Shown: piece after piece, positions 33,435 to 34,894 of the stretch
Layout of the letters: every line of letters starts with the position of its first letter
Numbering within the stretch: the first letter of the stretch is position 1
Source of the DNA: Rhodospirillaceae bacterium
Lineage (GTDB): Bacteria > Pseudomonadota > Alphaproteobacteria > Rhodospirillales > Rhodospirillaceae
Assembly (NCBI GenBank): GCA_002737725.1
Contig: NSIP01000020.1
Coordinates: 1 to 34,894 of the forward strand
DNA length: 34,894 nt
Direction of reading: 5' to 3'
The notes under the pieces: generated by a model
Seen by the model: the letters and a program-made list of their open reading frames with translations, nothing else
Told to the model about the DNA's origin: nothing
Database searches by the model: none
Position numbers and translations under genes: made by a program

Positions 33435-34703
33435 ATGGCAAAAACCCTCGATAAGTTAACCCCGCTCAAAGTGGAGCGGCTAAAAGCCCCGGGGCTATAC
33501 TCTGACGGCGGAGGGCTTTATCTGCAAATTTCTGCCAACGGGGGGCGGTCTTGGATATTTCGCTACCGGATGGGCGGGCGCAAAACTCCCCGCGATATGG
33601 GGCTTGGCTCGCTCAATGATGTGTCCCTGGCTGTAGCGCGATTAGATGCGGCGGCGAAGCGCAGGCAAATTCAGCAAGGCGTTGACCCCATCGAGGCTCG
33701 CAAGCGCGACAAGGTTGTGGCTGCTCTGGATGTGACTAAAGCCATTACCTTCAAGGACTGTGCCGAGGCGTACATCGCGGCCCACCGTGAGGGATGGCGT
33801 AACGAGAAACACGCCGCTCAGTGGACCGCTACCCTGGAAGCTTACGCCTACCCAAAGCTGGGCAAGCTGCCCGTACGGGATGTTGATGTCGGCCATGTGC
33901 TCAAAGTGCTTGAGCAAAAGTGTGATGACCTGAAAAGCAAGCCCACCCTGTGGAGTGGCAAGACACAGACAGCATCAAGGGTGAGGGGGCGCATCGAGGC
34001 AATCCTCGATTGGGCAAAGGTGCGCAAATACCGCGACGGGGAAAACCCCGCCCGATGGCGCGGTAATCTTGAGCACTCATTACCAGCACGCACCAAAGTC
34101 CAGAAGGTTATACACTACCCGGCTCTACCTTATGCCGAGATTGGCTCGTTTATAACGAAGCTACGTATCCAAAGAAATACGGCGGCGATTGCTTTGGAAC
34201 TATTAATTTTAACAGGTACCCGCACCAGCGAAGTATTAGGTGCAAGGTGGGACGAAATCGACGAAGACAAAGCCCTATGGGTCATTCCTGCAAACCGTAT
34301 CAAAGCTGGTAAAGAACATCGCATACCGTTATCCGCCCCCGCACTCGCCATCATCAAGCAGCTCGCCAAGAGCAAAGAAAGCGAGTTTGTTTTTCCAGGG
34401 AAAAAGGGAAAGACCCTTACGATCAACGTGATGATGGACGTGTTAAAGCGAATGGAACGTAATGACATCACAGTACATGGTTTCCGGAGCACGTTCCGCG
34501 ACTGGGCGGCAGAGAGCACCAACTACCCACGCGACGTTGCCGAGATGGCACTCGCTCACACCATTGGCGACAAGGTGGAAGCGGCATACAGGCGCGGCGA
34601 CCTCATGGAGAAGCGCAGGCGCATGATGGACGACTGGGCCAAATTCTGCGGCACAGTCACCAAGGCGGGGAACGTGGTGGCGATTAATAAAAAGGGGCGA
34701 TAA
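33435..34703 (+). CDS. Tyrosine-type integrase, P4-like
   Basis: 422 residues. The N-terminal arm-binding domain (DUF4102) is MAKTLDKLTPLKVERLKAPG, LYLQISANGGRSWIFRY and MGLGSLNDVSLAVARLDAAA. A SAM-like core-binding domain lies at about 110-210. The catalytic domain has Arg in LILTGTRTSEVLGARW, Lys in ANRIKAGKEHRIPLS, the HxxR box in VHGFRSTFRDW, the second His in MALAHTIGDKVEAAYRRGD and the nucleophile Tyr in AAYRRGD. All catalytic residues are present, so it should be active. It lies 3.7 kb from the radC insert; nothing shows that it acts there. Confidence 0.93.
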   Translation: MAKTLDKLTPLKVERLKAPGLYSDGGGLYLQISANGGRSWIFRYRMGGRKTPRDMGLGSLNDVSLAVARLDAAAKRRQIQQGVDPIEARKRDKVVAALDVTKAITFKDCAEAYIAAHREGWRNEKHAAQWTATLEAYAYPKLGKLPVRDVDVGHVLKVLEQKCDDLKSKPTLWSGKTQTASRVRGRIEAILDWAKVRKYRDGENPARWRGNLEHSLPARTKVQKVIHYPALPYAEIGSFITKLRIQRNTAAIALELLILTGTRTSEVLGARWDEIDEDKALWVIPANRIKAGKEHRIPLSAPALAIIKQLAKSKESEFVFPGKKGKTLTINVMMDVLKRMERNDITVHGFRSTFRDWAAESTNYPRDVAEMALAHTIGDKVEAAYRRGDLMEKRRRMMDDWAKFCGTVTKAGNVVAINKKGR

Positions 34704-34894
34704 CCAGAGAAAGATGGGATCACCGGCACCGTTTCCGACCCCCCATCCCCCCGAAACCGGCAGGGGGGGGCATGCTCAATGCGGGGGCCCCAGCCATGCA
34801 TGGCGCGTCGGGATTTTTGACTTACGCTCGCCGGTGGGTGATCTCGATCAGGCTGGTAGCCGGGATGGCTGCGCAAGGTGGCGGCTTAAGAATA
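34704..34894. other. Downstream of the integrase, no gene seen
   Basis: Holds C- and G-rich runs (CCCCCC near 34740 and eight G residues near 34763) that could pair, but no clear terminator with a T tract and no supported gene. Confidence 0.3.

Larger units (their letters stand above)
33300..34894 (+). mobile_element. Left end of an integrative element inserted in comF (incomplete)
   Basis: The comF sequence breaks off, a 130-base non-coding stretch follows, then a tyrosine integrase gene reads inward. The right end and attR are outside the window, so the exact left boundary cannot be fixed by a matching repeat. Two repeat pairs precede the integrase: TGTTCCCCA twice at 10-base spacing (33373-33391) and GATGGGTA at 33408-33415 and 33420-33427, 12 bases apart. 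They may be integrase arm sites. Confidence 0.6.

Noticed and set aside
33435-34703. The P4-type integrase as the recombinase of the radC insert
   Set aside because: It is outside the radC insert, beyond map, sfsA and the methyltransferase gene, and it adjoins its own disrupted gene, comF; no shared ends were seen.
1-34894. CRISPR arrays, rRNA or tRNA genes
   Set aside because: No regularly spaced repeats and no cloverleaf or conserved rRNA sequence noticed by eye on either strand; a tRNA scan was not possible.

Overview
The window is a chromosomal segment of an alphaproteobacterium, not assignable to genus from sequence alone. The evidence is a DUF1476 gene (the ATP synthase zeta inhibitor family, typical of Alphaproteobacteria), a separate-subunit purS/purQ/purL system linked to bolA and a monothiol glutaredoxin, an NDUFAF5/BioC-like methyltransferase next to comF, and class II DAHP synthase. 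Protein coding dominates and GC content is moderately high.

Layout. 1-7.8 kb holds housekeeping genes: the 3' end of an SRPBCC-domain gene, class II DAHP synthase, glutamine-dependent NAD synthetase overlapping gltX, a convergent PepSY membrane protein, a TrmJ-type RNA methyltransferase, and rpsD with a good promoter and a terminator. 7.9-9.5 kb is an exported amidohydrolase. 9.5-14.1 kb is a leftward cluster purC-purS-purQ-purL-bolA-grxD. 14.3-18.0 kb has an NRDE/TANGO2 protein, DUF1476, a decayed formylglycine-generating-enzyme-like pseudogene, purB and a small conserved-looking gene.

18.0-30.3 kb is the most unusual part. The DNA-repair-family gene radC is cut in two. Its last 54 codons lie at 18019-18183 and its first 194 codons lie at 29709-30290, both on the minus strand, and about 11.5 kb of cargo DNA lies between them. 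The cut is exactly at the Met-Ala-His codons that begin the JAMM metal motif, and an imperfect 10-bp direct repeat (TGAGCCATGA / TGCGCCATGA) flanks the insert. A diverged copy of the insert's right end sits in the middle of it (23865-24030). The insert therefore reads as two head-to-tail units of about 5.8 and 5.7 kb. Neither unit encodes a recognisable recombinase. Unit A carries a probably periplasmic molybdenum hydroxylase (Tat-exported 2Fe-2S subunit, Mo subunit, FAD subunit), a tiny membrane protein, a cytochrome b and an unknown protein. Unit B carries an IS3-like remnant fused to a membrane-protein end, a Tat-exported flavoprotein, a glutaredoxin-MauE fusion preceded by a tiny exported peptide, and a TonB-dependent receptor. 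Both units look like envelope redox or uptake cargo that was added at one chromosomal site.

30.4-33.0 kb returns to housekeeping genes (map, sfsA, methyltransferase). At 33.0-33.3 kb comF is truncated. It is followed by a P4-type tyrosine integrase gene (33435-34703), which marks the left edge of a second integrated element that runs out of the window.
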